Part shown: positions 24,601-32,049 of the stretch, piece after piece
How the letters are laid out: each line of letters starts with the position of its first letter
Numbering within the stretch: the first letter of the stretch is position 1
Assembly (NCBI RefSeq): GCF_900110915.1
Contig: NZ_FOFG01000020.1
Span: 1-38,549, forward strand
Reading direction: 5' to 3'
From: Faunimonas pinastri
Lineage (GTDB): Bacteria > Pseudomonadota > Alphaproteobacteria > Rhizobiales > Afifellaceae
Length of the DNA: 38,549 nucleotides
Position numbers and translations under genes: made by a program
Notes under the pieces: generated by a model
Told to the model about the DNA's origin: nothing
What the model saw: the letters and a program-made list of their open reading frames with translations, nothing else
The model's database searches: none

Positions 24601-25749
24601 ATGACGGCCGCCGACGCGTCGCGGCCGGACCTCCCGCAGCACGCGCTCGAACGGCACCTCGCTGGCGCCCAGCGAGCGGAACACGGTGCTCCTGAGCCGG
24701 GCGAGATAGCCCCGGAACGTCTGCTCGCCCGCCGGCGCGAGCCGCAGGGCGAGGCTGTTGAGGAAGCAGCCGCTCATCCGCTCAAGCTCAGGCCGCGTCC
24801 GCATGTCGGTCACGGTGCCGACGATGACGTCCTCCTGGCCGCTATAGCGATGCAGGAGCACGCCGAAGGACGCGAGCAGCAGGGTGAACAGGGTCACGCC
24901 CTCGCTGTGGGCCTGCTGCTTCAGGGCCTGGCTGAGCTCGGGCGGGATGGTGAAGCATTCCGCCGCGGCGTCCGCTCCCGGGTTCTGCGAGCGGGGGCGG
25001 TCGGTCGGCAGCTGCAGCGCCGGCAGTGGACCCGCCAGCATCTCCCGCCAGTCCGCCAGACTTCGCTCGATCCGCCCATCCGCGACCTGCGCCCGCCGCC
25101 AGACGGCGTAATCGCCATATTGCAGCTCGTCCTCTTCCCGCGGCGGCGTGCCGCCCGCGGCGAAGCTCCGGTAGAGCGACACCAGCTCCGGCAGGAGCCG
25201 CCCCTGCAGGGACAGGCTGTCGAGAATGGAATGGTGGGCGGCGCAGCTCAGCCGGTCGCCCTCCTCGCCCATGCGGATCAACCTCGCCCGGAACAACGGC
25301 AGGCGCGACGGGCAGAGCGGGCTCTCGGCATCCGCCCTGGCGATCCGGGCCGCTTCCGCCTCCTGGAGATCGGGGGGAAGGCCGCCCAGATCGGTCACGG
25401 GAAGCTCGACTGGGAAAGGAGGATGCACCGTCTGGACGAACTGCCCGTCGACCAGCAGCATGGTCGTGCGCCAGATCTCGTGGCGGCGAACGATCTCGCC
25501 GAAGGCCAGGCGCATGGCCTCGGCATCCAGCGGGCCGCTATGGCGCACGATCAGGCTTTCATTGTAGAGCGGGCTCCCCGGCATGGTCGCCGCATGGGAC
25601 AGCACGTCCTCCTGCTCGGGAGAAACCGGCACCGGCCCCTCGCCTGCCCGGCGCGGGATGCGGAAGCGCTCGCGATCGCCGCCGGCCCTTCTGCTCAATA
25701 GTTCCTCGAGGGCCCGACGCCTGGCGTCGGACATTGCTGTCGACTGCAT
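21670..25749 (-). CDS. Non-ribosomal peptide synthetase, C-A-T-TE termination module
   Basis: A 1359-residue multidomain protein. Condensation domain: about residues 38-470, active site HHSILDS near 171 (last Gly of HHxxxDG is Ser), with RHEIWRTTM and YGDYAVW. Adenylation domain: about 480-980, YVLYTSGSTGRPKGV, NVYGPTETTIW, YRTGDLARFRGDG, NRKVDRDAL. By eye the ten specificity positions read D-I-L-Q-L-G-V-I-W-K, one conservative change from the published glycine code DILQLGLIWK. Carrier: LGGHSLLAM with Ser1051. Thioesterase: from about 1110, nucleophile in GGYCDWG is Cys1176 instead of Ser, with Asp1203 and His1324 completing a triad. ATG at 25749 has GGAG 7 bases upstream. It would add glycine and release a dipeptide. 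Confidence 0.93.
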   Translation of the reverse strand: MQSTAMSDARRRALEELLSRRAGGDRERFRIPRRAGEGPVPVSPEQEDVLSHAATMPGSPLYNESLIVRHSGPLDAEAMRLAFGEIVRRHEIWRTTMLLVDGQFVQTVHPPFPVELPVTDLGGLPPDLQEAEAARIARADAESPLCPSRLPLFRARLIRMGEEGDRLSCAAHHSILDSLSLQGRLLPELVSLYRSFAAGGTPPREEDELQYGDYAVWRRAQVADGRIERSLADWREMLAGPLPALQLPTDRPRSQNPGADAAAECFTIPPELSQALKQQAHSEGVTLFTLLLASFGVLLHRYSGQEDVIVGTVTDMRTRPELERMSGCFLNSLALRLAPAGEQTFRGYLARLRSTVFRSLGASEVPFERVLREVRPRRVGGRHPLFDAFFVLEPTAPALPSGWSFSPSELAPPAAKFDLWLDITDTGNHLAGRFIYRADLFDAETVRRMTGHLVTLMRGAVEHPDCRLGDLPLLTRAEEERFAAWNETRRPIPDSPVPALFRAEARRGPDAPAVTFGDRTANYAELDRLSDRLAARLLEAGAGPGKLVGVCMERSIDMVAALLAVMKSGGAYLPLDPGFPVARLQMICADAEPVVLLAEPKTRHVLAGSDIPVLVCDALDAGEETAWPALVKPALEDNGLEGIELEDMAYVLYTSGSTGRPKGVEISHRALVNLLASMAAEPGFSAVDSMLAVTTISFDIAGLELFLPLISGGRIVLASREAAADPRELAALIRTSDCSVMQATPATWRGLVESGWKGRADLRILCGGEALPGDLAEQLLTRCASLWNVYGPTETTIWSTVHKVARGERPVPVGRPLANTTCFILDKAGRRVPVGVPGELFIGGDGLARGYHGRPDLTADRFVSMPAAGGARVYRTGDLARFRGDGSIECLGRTDHQVKVRGFRIECGEVEAALQTHPGVAGAAVRIWPDASGAASLVGYIVARQGSEPELAEVRMFLRRLLPDYMVPSRLMRIAQLPMTPNRKVDRDALPPPGGEGLGGEGSGGEEPGEGGAAADEMSEKERRLARLWAEVLGRSMVGPTENFFELGGHSLLAMRLLNRIEEEFRCQLSMASIFHAPDVRGMALLLGSDDVAVPRTVNIQPRGSRPALFWLNAGPKYLPLAHELGVDQPFYGLELTKAEMGGFVGRVEVHDIAAHMIEAIRAVQPSGPYYIGGYCDWGIPAFEVAQQLIAAGETVGRLFVLDTPNPTVMEETSAVAVDLSRFRYHLGEMMRRRGRERWAYGFIRAQRAARRWLGRLPVEATEEEVIAFGNEMERKVHAYRPVSYPGDFVLLQPEKRADILNYTEGWRGMIRGAFESYSIPGSHEEILEEDNIRQLGRVIADCLQRSQTEIPMRGQEAA

Positions 25750-25784
25750 GTTGTGTCTCCCCAGAGACAATCGAGCGGGTTCTT

Positions 25785-27755
25785 TCAGGAGCCGGACAAG
25801 CGCCGGAGCTCCTCCTCGCTCATGGTTTCGATTTGTTCGATCAGAAGCTGCTCCAGCGTGCGCGCCAGGTCTCCAAGGACAGGCGCGCGGTAGAAGTGGA
25901 ACAGCGTGAACGCGACACCGAACTCGTCGGCGGCGAGCCGGACGAACTGCGCCGCCAGAAGCGACTGGCCGCCAAGCAGGAAGAAGTCGTCGTCGAGACC
26001 GACCCGCTCGACCTGAAGCACCGCGCCCATCAGCTCGGCAAGGCGGATCTCCGACATCGTGCGCGGCGCCCGGTAGGCTTTCCGGCGCAGTTCGTTCGCC
26101 ACCGAAGGCTGCGGCAGGGCAGCCTTGTCGAGCTTGCCGTTCGCCGTCATCGGCAGGGACGGCAGACGGCAGAAGGCGGCGGGAACCATGTAGTCCGGCA
26201 GGCGCGCCGCGAGAAAGCTCCGCAATTCGTCGCTGGTGGGATCGGAGCCTTCCCGCAGGACGACATAGGCGACGAGTTGCTTGTCCCCCTCCGACAGGTC
26301 CCGCGCCACCACGGCACTGGCCAGCACGAGCGGACACCGGTGGAGCGCCGTCGCGATCTCCTCGGGCTCGACCCTGTTGCCGCGAATCTTCACCTGGCTG
26401 TCGACCCGCCCGCAGAAGACATGGTCGCCATCCGGCAGCCGACGCCCGAGATCGCCGGTGCGGAAGAGCCGGGCTCCCCGATGATCGCCCAGGGGTCCGT
26501 CGTTCAGGGCGCCATCGCTGGGGGACCCGCTGCTCAAGGCCCCATCGCTTGTGGTCCCGTCGCTCAGGGAATCGCCGCCGAAGCGCAAGGCCGTGAGTTC
26601 CGGCCGGTTTCGGTAGCCGCGCCCGACGCCGGGGCCGCCGATATGGATTTCGCCCACCTCCCCATCCGCCACCGGCTTCCCGTGGTCGTCGAGGAGATGG
26701 ATGCGGCAGGGGCCGAAGGGCTTTCCAATTGTCGGCAGTGCCGGCTGCTCTCCCGAGGATGCGGCGAGAGGCGCCACGACGCCCAGCGTGGCCGAGACCG
26801 TGCATTCCGTCGGGCCGTAGCCGTTCAGGAGGACGAAGGGCAGGCCCGGCCGGGGATGATGATGCAGCGTGTCGCCGGCCGAAATCAAATGGCGAAGCGC
26901 GGTCTCCGCCGGCCAGCTCTCGGCGATGAGACCTTCCGCGAGAACGGTCGGCGCCGTGGCGATCGTCACCCGCCGTGCGACCAGCCAGTCCCTGAGGCCG
27001 CGCGCCGAGGTGCGATCCTCCTCGCGCGGCAGGACCACCGTTCCCCCGGCGGAAAGCACCGGCCAGATGTCGAAGACCGCCCCGTCGAAGGCGAGGCCGG
27101 AAAGAAAGCCGCCCCGCGTGCCGGGTCCGGCCTCGAAGGTATCCGCGTACGTATTCGCGAGATGCTGCAGGTTGCGGTGCTCGATCTCCACGCCCTTGGG
27201 CGCCCCGGTGGAACCGGAGGTGTAGATCACATAGGCGAGCGAACGGGGATCGAGCGAGGCGGGAAGCGCCCCCTCCTCATTCAGCGCCGCCATCGCCCCG
27301 GCGTCGTCGAGGTCCAGGATCCGGTGTCGTCCCGCCCGGCAGCGCTCGACCGTGGCCGCTTCGACGATCGCCACCGCCGCTTCCGCATCGCCGATCAGCG
27401 ATTGCAGGCGGAGGTCCGGCCATGCGGGATCGAGCGGCAGGAACGCGGCGCCGGATTTGAGGACGGCGAGCAGCGCCACGACCTGGCGAATGGAGCGGTT
27501 GAGGCAGACGGCCACCAGCGTTTCCGGCCCGGCGCCGAGCGCGACGAGATGGCGGGCGCTGCGGCTCGCCATCGCCTCCAGCTCGCCGAATGTCAGCTGC
27601 CGCTCGCCATCGTCCAGCGCGATCGCATCCGGGTGCTGCTCCGCCATGGTCCGGATCCGCTCGGGGATGGACGCTTTCCGCCAGGCGCTGCCCGAGGCCG
27701 GGGCGTCGGGCGCCACCCGCTCCCTCTCGCTCTCTGCCACAGACATCCAAGACAT
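25785..27755 (-). CDS. Non-ribosomal peptide synthetase, A-T initiation module
   Basis: A 656-residue protein with an adenylation domain (about residues 20-545) and one carrier domain (Ser598 in LLGGQSLLAAQF). Motifs: YVIYTSGSTGAPKGV, NGYGPTECTV, FRTGDLGRRLPDGD and TANGKLDK. My reading of the specificity positions is D-G-F-A-I-A-G-V-S-K, which I cannot match to a known amino acid; the leading Asp suggests an alpha-amino acid. Three 10-residue repeats (about 396-425) are inserted between A6 and A7. The tail IEQIETMSEEELRRL looks like a docking segment toward the next NRPS, 35 bases downstream. Start ATG at 27755 has GGGGA upstream; the frame is open to 27878. No condensation domain, so it should load the first residue. 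Confidence 0.92.
   Translation of the reverse strand: MSWMSVAESERERVAPDAPASGSAWRKASIPERIRTMAEQHPDAIALDDGERQLTFGELEAMASRSARHLVALGAGPETLVAVCLNRSIRQVVALLAVLKSGAAFLPLDPAWPDLRLQSLIGDAEAAVAIVEAATVERCRAGRHRILDLDDAGAMAALNEEGALPASLDPRSLAYVIYTSGSTGAPKGVEIEHRNLQHLANTYADTFEAGPGTRGGFLSGLAFDGAVFDIWPVLSAGGTVVLPREEDRTSARGLRDWLVARRVTIATAPTVLAEGLIAESWPAETALRHLISAGDTLHHHPRPGLPFVLLNGYGPTECTVSATLGVVAPLAASSGEQPALPTIGKPFGPCRIHLLDDHGKPVADGEVGEIHIGGPGVGRGYRNRPELTALRFGGDSLSDGTTSDGALSSGSPSDGALNDGPLGDHRGARLFRTGDLGRRLPDGDHVFCGRVDSQVKIRGNRVEPEEIATALHRCPLVLASAVVARDLSEGDKQLVAYVVLREGSDPTSDELRSFLAARLPDYMVPAAFCRLPSLPMTANGKLDKAALPQPSVANELRRKAYRAPRTMSEIRLAELMGAVLQVERVGLDDDFFLLGGQSLLAAQFVRLAADEFGVAFTLFHFYRAPVLGDLARTLEQLLIEQIETMSEEELRRLSGS
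26481..26570 (-). repeat. Three imperfect 30-bp tandem repeats inside the A domain
   Basis: Three adjacent 30-base units (26481-26510, 26511-26540, 26541-26570) share the pattern ATCGC...GTCCCGTCGCTCAGGG with several changes. They keep frame and encode Ser/Asp/Gly-rich decapeptides of the type LSDGTTSDGA. They lie in a surface loop between adenylation motifs A6 and A7. Such a minisatellite could vary in copy number without breaking the frame. Confidence 0.7.
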
Positions 27756-27961
27756 AAGCGGTCCCCGCAGCGGGATTCGGGCGCTTTGCCGAAATTTTAT
27801 CCCATGGAATCGATAGTAAGGCAGGAGGTCTTTCAAAGAACAGGCCAGCAGAAGGCTTACCCTGTTGGCGCGTTCCACAACAAAGCATCACGTCGGAGGT
27901 ATGTTCTACACCTTTCGGCTCCATTGCCATTGAGCCCCGTACATGAAAGCTGGGAGCCTCC
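27756..27961. promoter_or_regulatory. Divergent control region between NRPS and polysaccharide operons
   Basis: The 206-base gap is the only obvious source of transcripts for the leftward NRPS block and the rightward polysaccharide block. It is lower in G+C than the flanks. It contains a short palindrome CTTT-C-AAAG (27830-27838) and an inverted repeat AACAGG (27839-27844) with CCTGTT (27861-27866), 16 bases apart. A weak leftward pair TTGAAA/TATCGA with 15-base spacing can be drawn nearby. No promoter assignment is firm. A shared regulator is possible. Confidence 0.4.
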
Positions 27962-29512
27962 GTGCCGCAGCTGTCGCGTGGATCCATGAGCCTCGCCTTT
28001 TACGTCGCCCCTGCCGCCATTACGCCCGCTTCCATGCGCGATTCCATGTCCGCCGCCTGCCGGCGACAGGTGAAGCTGATGCTGCTGATCCTCGCGCTCG
28101 CGGCTCCTGCCTTTGCCGGCGGCGCCAGCGCGTTGCGGCTGGCCTTCCCGGTCGCCGTGGCCGGCATCGCCTTGTGGCTGCTCGTCCGCCATCCCTTCGG
28201 CCGGTTCCTGAGCTTCGTTCTCTGGCTCTTCGTGCTGACGCCTTTCGTCCGGCGTATCGTCGATTTCCAGGCAGGCTGGCAGGAGGTGAACGTCCTGATG
28301 GTGGCGCCCTATGCCGCCGCAAGCCTCTGCCTCGGCTCGCTCGTCGCGTTGATCGTTCCCGGACGCCTCCAGCCCGGCGCGCCCGGCGGCAATCGTCCCG
28401 GCCCGAGCGCGGGCTTGCGCGGAGGCGGCCTCTTTCTCGCGGTCGTCCTTGCGGTGACCTACGGGCTGATCCTCGCGCTGCTCCACGACCACATCGCCAA
28501 TGGAATGTTCGACGCCCTTCGCTGGGCGGTGCCGCCCGCCCTCGGGGTCGCCATCGTGCTGAACAGGGCGGATCACCCGGCGCTCCGAACCGAGGTGGAA
28601 GCCTTCATGCTGGTCGCCACCCCGGCCGCCGCGCTCTACGGCCTCTACCAGTTCGTCCAGATCCCGCCCTGGGACGCGAACTGGATGAACAACGTGGACA
28701 TGAACACGATCGGCTCGCCGCTGCCCTATCAGGTCCGCATCTTTGGCACGCTGAACTCGCCCGGCCCGTATGCCTTCTTCCTCAGCATCGGCATCGTGCT
28801 CCTGCTCTGCAGCCGTCATCGCCTTCGCTGGCTGGGCATCACCACGGGAACGCTAGCGCTGCTGCTCTCGTTCGTGCGCACCTCGTGGCTGGGGCTCGCG
28901 CTCTGCCTCGCCTTCATGGCCCTGACGGCGCCGCGCGCCGTGCGCGCCTCCATGCTCGGCCTCATCGGCGCCGCTATCCTGATACCGCCCTTGCTGATGC
29001 TCGATCCGGATATCGGCGAAACGATCACCGGCCGCTTCGAGAGCTTCGGCAGCCTTGGCAAGGACGAGAGCGCGTCCGCCCGCCTCTTCCAGTACCGCAC
29101 CTTCGTGGACGCGCTGGATCGCGATCCGCTCGGCCAGGGACTGGCGCTGCATGGCGCGACCGCTTCGCAGGTGTCGGTGCGCAGCTACGAGGTGATCGAC
29201 GGCGGCTTCATCGAAATCCTCGCCTCGCTCGGGCTGGTGGGCGGCCTCGTCTATCTCTTTTCCGTCACCGGGCTTGTGCTGATCCCGCAGATCCAGCCAA
29301 ACGGTCGAACGGGCGACATGCTGGATATCGGCTATCGCGCCTTCAGCGTGGCGGGCCTCTTCACGCTGCTGAGCGGCACCTGCACCGTCGGCGAGGGCGG
29401 CATTTTCTTCTGGCTCGCCGTCGCCATGCCGATCGCGGCGCTTCCCTCGCCGGCCACCGCGCCTCGAACGTCCGCCCCGGGAGCGGCCCCGGGAGCCGCC
29501 CCGACGACGTAG
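27962..29512 (+). CDS. O-antigen ligase/Wzy-like polysaccharide polymerase
   Basis: A membrane protein of about 516 residues with roughly ten to twelve hydrophobic segments. It has the large periplasmic loop of the Wzy/WaaL superfamily; the region around VRIFGTLNSPGPYAFFLSIG through LLLSFVRTSWLGLALCLAFM is typical, as is the late DGGFIEILASLGLVGGLVYL. It would join repeat units at the periplasmic face of the inner membrane. Start GTG at 27962 has GGGAG five bases upstream; ATG at 27986 is an alternative. The C-terminal tail is Pro/Ala-rich. It opens the rightward polysaccharide operon, divergent from the NRPS genes. Polymerase versus ligase cannot be settled by sequence; the adjacent Wzx and Wzz favour polymerase. 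Confidence 0.82.
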   Translation: MPQLSRGSMSLAFYVAPAAITPASMRDSMSAACRRQVKLMLLILALAAPAFAGGASALRLAFPVAVAGIALWLLVRHPFGRFLSFVLWLFVLTPFVRRIVDFQAGWQEVNVLMVAPYAAASLCLGSLVALIVPGRLQPGAPGGNRPGPSAGLRGGGLFLAVVLAVTYGLILALLHDHIANGMFDALRWAVPPALGVAIVLNRADHPALRTEVEAFMLVATPAAALYGLYQFVQIPPWDANWMNNVDMNTIGSPLPYQVRIFGTLNSPGPYAFFLSIGIVLLLCSRHRLRWLGITTGTLALLLSFVRTSWLGLALCLAFMALTAPRAVRASMLGLIGAAILIPPLLMLDPDIGETITGRFESFGSLGKDESASARLFQYRTFVDALDRDPLGQGLALHGATASQVSVRSYEVIDGGFIEILASLGLVGGLVYLFSVTGLVLIPQIQPNGRTGDMLDIGYRAFSVAGLFTLLSGTCTVGEGGIFFWLAVAMPIAALPSPATAPRTSAPGAAPGAAPTT

Positions 29513-29647
29513 CGGTCCGAAGGCGTAGCGGCAGCCTCCCTTCGCCGGAGCTACCTCGCCTTGGGCGATGCGATACCCCCGTTTGAGCCGGAAGCGGAGG
29601 GGACGGAGCCACTAGGATCGAAGGTCAGGTGGCACCGGGAGCCGTAT

Positions 29648-30829
29648 ATGAAAGTGGCGATCGTTTCCGACAGCATGTCCTTCTACGGAGGTGCCGAGCG
29701 GGTTCTGGAGCAGATGTTTGCCGTCTATCCCGAGGCGGACCTCTTCGCAACGCTGAACGTCCTGCCGGCCAACCAGCTGGACTTCCTGGGCGACCGGCGG
29801 GTGCAGACGAGCTTTCTCCAGCGCCTGCCGATGGTGCAGCACTATCACCGCTACATCTTCCCGCTCTGGGGCCTGGCGGTGGAGCAGCTGGACGTTTCCG
29901 CCTACGACCTCGTCATCTCCACCCACCACAGCGTCGCGCAGGGGGTCATCACCCGGCCCTTTCAGACGCACGTGTCCTACGTGCACTCGCCGATGCGCTA
30001 TGCCTGGGATCTGCAGGACCAGTATCTCCGCCAGTCTCGCGTGATCCGGGGGCCGCTCGCATGGTGGGCGCGCCGGGTGCTGCATCAGGTGCGGCTCTGG
30101 GACTACGCCGCCGCGCAACGGCCGGACGCCATCGCCGTCAACTCGTCCTTCGTCCGCGAGCGCGTAAGGAAATATTACCGGCGGGACGCGCGGGTCATCC
30201 ATCCGCCCGTGGCGGTGGAAAGCTTCCAGCCGGCGGAGACCAAGGACGAACCCTATTACCTCTCGCTGTGCCGCCTCGTTTCCTACAAGCGCGTGGAGCT
30301 CCTGGCGCAGGCCTTCTCGCGCATGCCCGGTCGCAAGCTGAAGATCGTGGGAACCGGCCCGGAGCTGAACATCCTCCGCCGCTACGCGTCGGAGAATGTC
30401 GAGGTGCTGGGCTGGCAGCCCGCAGGCGCGGTGCGGGACCTCGTGGCGAAGGCTTCGGCGCTGGTCTTCGGCGGCGTGGAGGATTTCGGCATCAGCCTTG
30501 TGGAAGCGCAGGCCGCCGGCGTGCCGGTGATCGCGTTCGGCCAGGGCGGCGCCCGCGAGACCGTGAGGACCGCGGACAAGGCCCACCCCACCGGCGTTCT
30601 GTTCCGCGAGCAGACCCCGGAATCGGTCGTGGGGGCCATCGCGGAGTTCGAGCGCAACCGCGATCTTTTCACGCCGCGGAACTGCCGGGCCAATGCGGAA
30701 GCCTTTTCGGAAGACCGCTTCCGCCGGCAATTCGCGGACTTCGTGGAATCCGCCCTCGTGCACGAACACGTCCCGGCGGAAGTCTCATCGCCGGCGCCGA
30801 GGAGAAGCCAGCTGCTGCAGGCAATCTGA
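29648..30829 (+). CDS. Glycosyltransferase family 4
   Basis: A 393-residue GT-B glycosyltransferase. The N-terminus MKVAIVSDSMSFYGGAERVL has the first beta strand and the GGAERV acceptor loop. SYVHSPMRYAWD follows, then the second Rossmann half with YYLSLCRLVSYKRVELLAQA, LKIVGTGPELN and the donor-binding EX7E-type motif in FGGVEDFGISLVEAQAAGVP. GGARETV ends the sugar-binding part. ATG at 29648 has GGGAG eight bases upstream; the open frame to 29561 is not needed. It would add one sugar to the lipid-linked repeat unit in the cytoplasm. A mannosyltransferase role would fit the nearby manC, but donor and linkage are not readable. Confidence 0.92.
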   Translation: MKVAIVSDSMSFYGGAERVLEQMFAVYPEADLFATLNVLPANQLDFLGDRRVQTSFLQRLPMVQHYHRYIFPLWGLAVEQLDVSAYDLVISTHHSVAQGVITRPFQTHVSYVHSPMRYAWDLQDQYLRQSRVIRGPLAWWARRVLHQVRLWDYAAAQRPDAIAVNSSFVRERVRKYYRRDARVIHPPVAVESFQPAETKDEPYYLSLCRLVSYKRVELLAQAFSRMPGRKLKIVGTGPELNILRRYASENVEVLGWQPAGAVRDLVAKASALVFGGVEDFGISLVEAQAAGVPVIAFGQGGARETVRTADKAHPTGVLFREQTPESVVGAIAEFERNRDLFTPRNCRANAEAFSEDRFRRQFADFVESALVHEHVPAEVSSPAPRRSQLLQAI

Positions 30830-30831
30830 CC

Positions 30832-30993
30832 TCAGAGCAAGCGAAAAAGCGCGAGCAGCGCCGCCCAGAGCAGAACGGCGAAGGCGACGAGGATCCAGCC
30901 CCGGAACGGCACCTTCGACGCCCCGGCCAGGCCGCCGGATCGTGATGCGGAGAGTCGGCCGAGCCCGACGGATCGCTCGTCCTTGCGCAACAT
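30832..30993 (-). CDS. Small single-span membrane protein
   Basis: A 53-residue frame on the opposite strand to its neighbours. It begins MLRKDERSVGLGRLSASRSG (basic, polar) and ends with one clear hydrophobic helix, WILVAFAVLLWAALLALFRLL. A very good ribosome site (GGAGGGGCAGG) lies just before the ATG at 30993, which is stronger support than the ORF length. It converges on the glycosyltransferase, two bases between stops. I do not recognise a family. It could be a small regulator or accessory of the export complex, or unrelated to polysaccharide synthesis. Confidence 0.55.
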   Translation of the reverse strand: MLRKDERSVGLGRLSASRSGGLAGASKVPFRGWILVAFAVLLWAALLALFRLL

Positions 30994-31195
30994 TTCCTGC
31001 CCCTCCAAGAAATAATACTTCACTATCCGAAGCATCATACAACGGACGCATGACGAATTATATCCAATATAACTAACCCCTCCATCCAGATATGACCCTT
31101 AACTCCTTTGAACATGAACCAAGACCTTTGTTCACGTTGACTTGGATTGCCCGGATTAAGATCCTGCTGAAACCTTAATGAGGCGGAGCGAGACC
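30994..31195. promoter_or_regulatory. A+T-rich intergenic region before the exoY-like gene
   Basis: About 200 bases, the most A+T-rich stretch of the window. On the minus strand there is a perfect TATAAT (31057-31062) suited to the small membrane gene, but no clear -35 box. Toward the exoY-like gene there is TTGACT (31137-31142) without a good -10 partner. Inverted repeats TGAACA/TGTTCA and CCAAG/CTTGG and two CCTTTG copies cluster around 31105-31147. This looks like an internal control region of the polysaccharide locus. Confidence 0.45.
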
Positions 31196-31972
31196 ATGTT
31201 CGGGGATCATCGGCTCGATACTGTATGGCCCGGGACCGCCCGGATCGAGCTCCCCGCCGCTTTCGGGCCGGGAGGGCCGCCGCCGCTCGAGCCGGCGGTT
31301 CCAGGCGGAGCCGAATTGCTGGATTCCCACCAGCGGGATGTTCCTGCCGCGGACCAGGGCGGAGGCTGGAGCCCCTATCTGACCTGCCCGACCAAGCGTG
31401 CCTTCGATCTCGTCCTCGGCCTCCTGCTGGTCGCCCTGTTCCTGCCCGCGCTGATGGTGACGGCCCTCCTGGTGAAGGTCACCAGTCCCGGCCCGGTCTT
31501 CTTCCGCCAATGGCGCACGGGGCTGGACGGCGTACCGTTCCAGATCGTCAAGTTCCGCACCATGTCCGTCCTGGAAGAGGGGAAGGACCCCATCCGGCAG
31601 GCGACGCGCGGCGATAGCCGCGTCACCCCGCTCGGTGCCTGGCTGCGCAAGCTCAGCATCGACGAGCTGCCGCAGCTTCTCAACGTGATCGCGGGCGAGA
31701 TGTCGCTGGTCGGGCCGCGCCCGCATGCGATCTGCCATGACGAAGCCTTTGCCGGGCAGGTCGAGAACTATCTCGGCCGCTTCGCCGCCCGGCCGGGCAT
31801 GACGGGGCTGGCGCAGGTCCGGGGAGCACGGGGCGAGATTTCCGCGCTCTCCGACCTGCAGCGGCGGACGCTCTTCGATCTCGCCTATATCGGCGAAAGT
31901 TGCCTGATCATGGATCTCAGGATCCTGTTCGCCACCTTCGCCGAGATCTTCTTTTCGCGCACTGCGTATTGA
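31196..31972 (+). CDS. Undecaprenyl-phosphate sugar phosphotransferase (ExoY/WbaP-like)
   Basis: A 258-residue initiating transferase. After a Pro-rich start comes KRAFDLVLGLLLVALFLPAL, the membrane segment of the bacterial sugar transferase family. The family core follows: SPGPVFFRQWRTGLDG, FQIVKFRTMSV, RKLSIDELPQLLNVIAGEM, SLVGPRP, RPGMTGLAQV and DLAYIGE. It attaches the first sugar-1-phosphate (often glucose or galactose) to undecaprenyl phosphate at the cytoplasmic face. ATG at 31196 is preferred over ATG at 31178 because GGAG stands seven bases before it. The short form without extra N-terminal helices matches ExoY rather than WbaP. The first sugar cannot be read directly. Confidence 0.93.
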   Translation: MFGDHRLDTVWPGTARIELPAAFGPGGPPPLEPAVPGGAELLDSHQRDVPAADQGGGWSPYLTCPTKRAFDLVLGLLLVALFLPALMVTALLVKVTSPGPVFFRQWRTGLDGVPFQIVKFRTMSVLEEGKDPIRQATRGDSRVTPLGAWLRKLSIDELPQLLNVIAGEMSLVGPRPHAICHDEAFAGQVENYLGRFAARPGMTGLAQVRGARGEISALSDLQRRTLFDLAYIGESCLIMDLRILFATFAEIFFSRTAY

Positions 31973-32049
31973 CGCCCGGCAGCAAGCCCACGGGCTCCGC
32001 AGGGCTTTCGGGCGACGGCTGCCGGCTGCCGGCAAAAGGGAGTGGTTGC

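Noticed and set aside
25026-27989. Plus-strand open frame of 987 codons opposite the NRPS genes
   Set aside because: Composition is dominated by Arg, Pro and Gly with no domain pattern, while the minus strand holds clear adenylation and carrier motifs in the same bases.
29513-29647. Gap between the polymerase-like and first GT4 gene
   Set aside because: Only a weak 5-base inverted repeat is visible; no promoter or small gene could be supported.
31900-32049. N-terminal extension of the Wzz-like protein to 31900
   Set aside because: It overlaps the exoY-like coding region in another frame and has unrelated composition; the TTG at 32050 with GGGAG upstream fits the family N-terminus.
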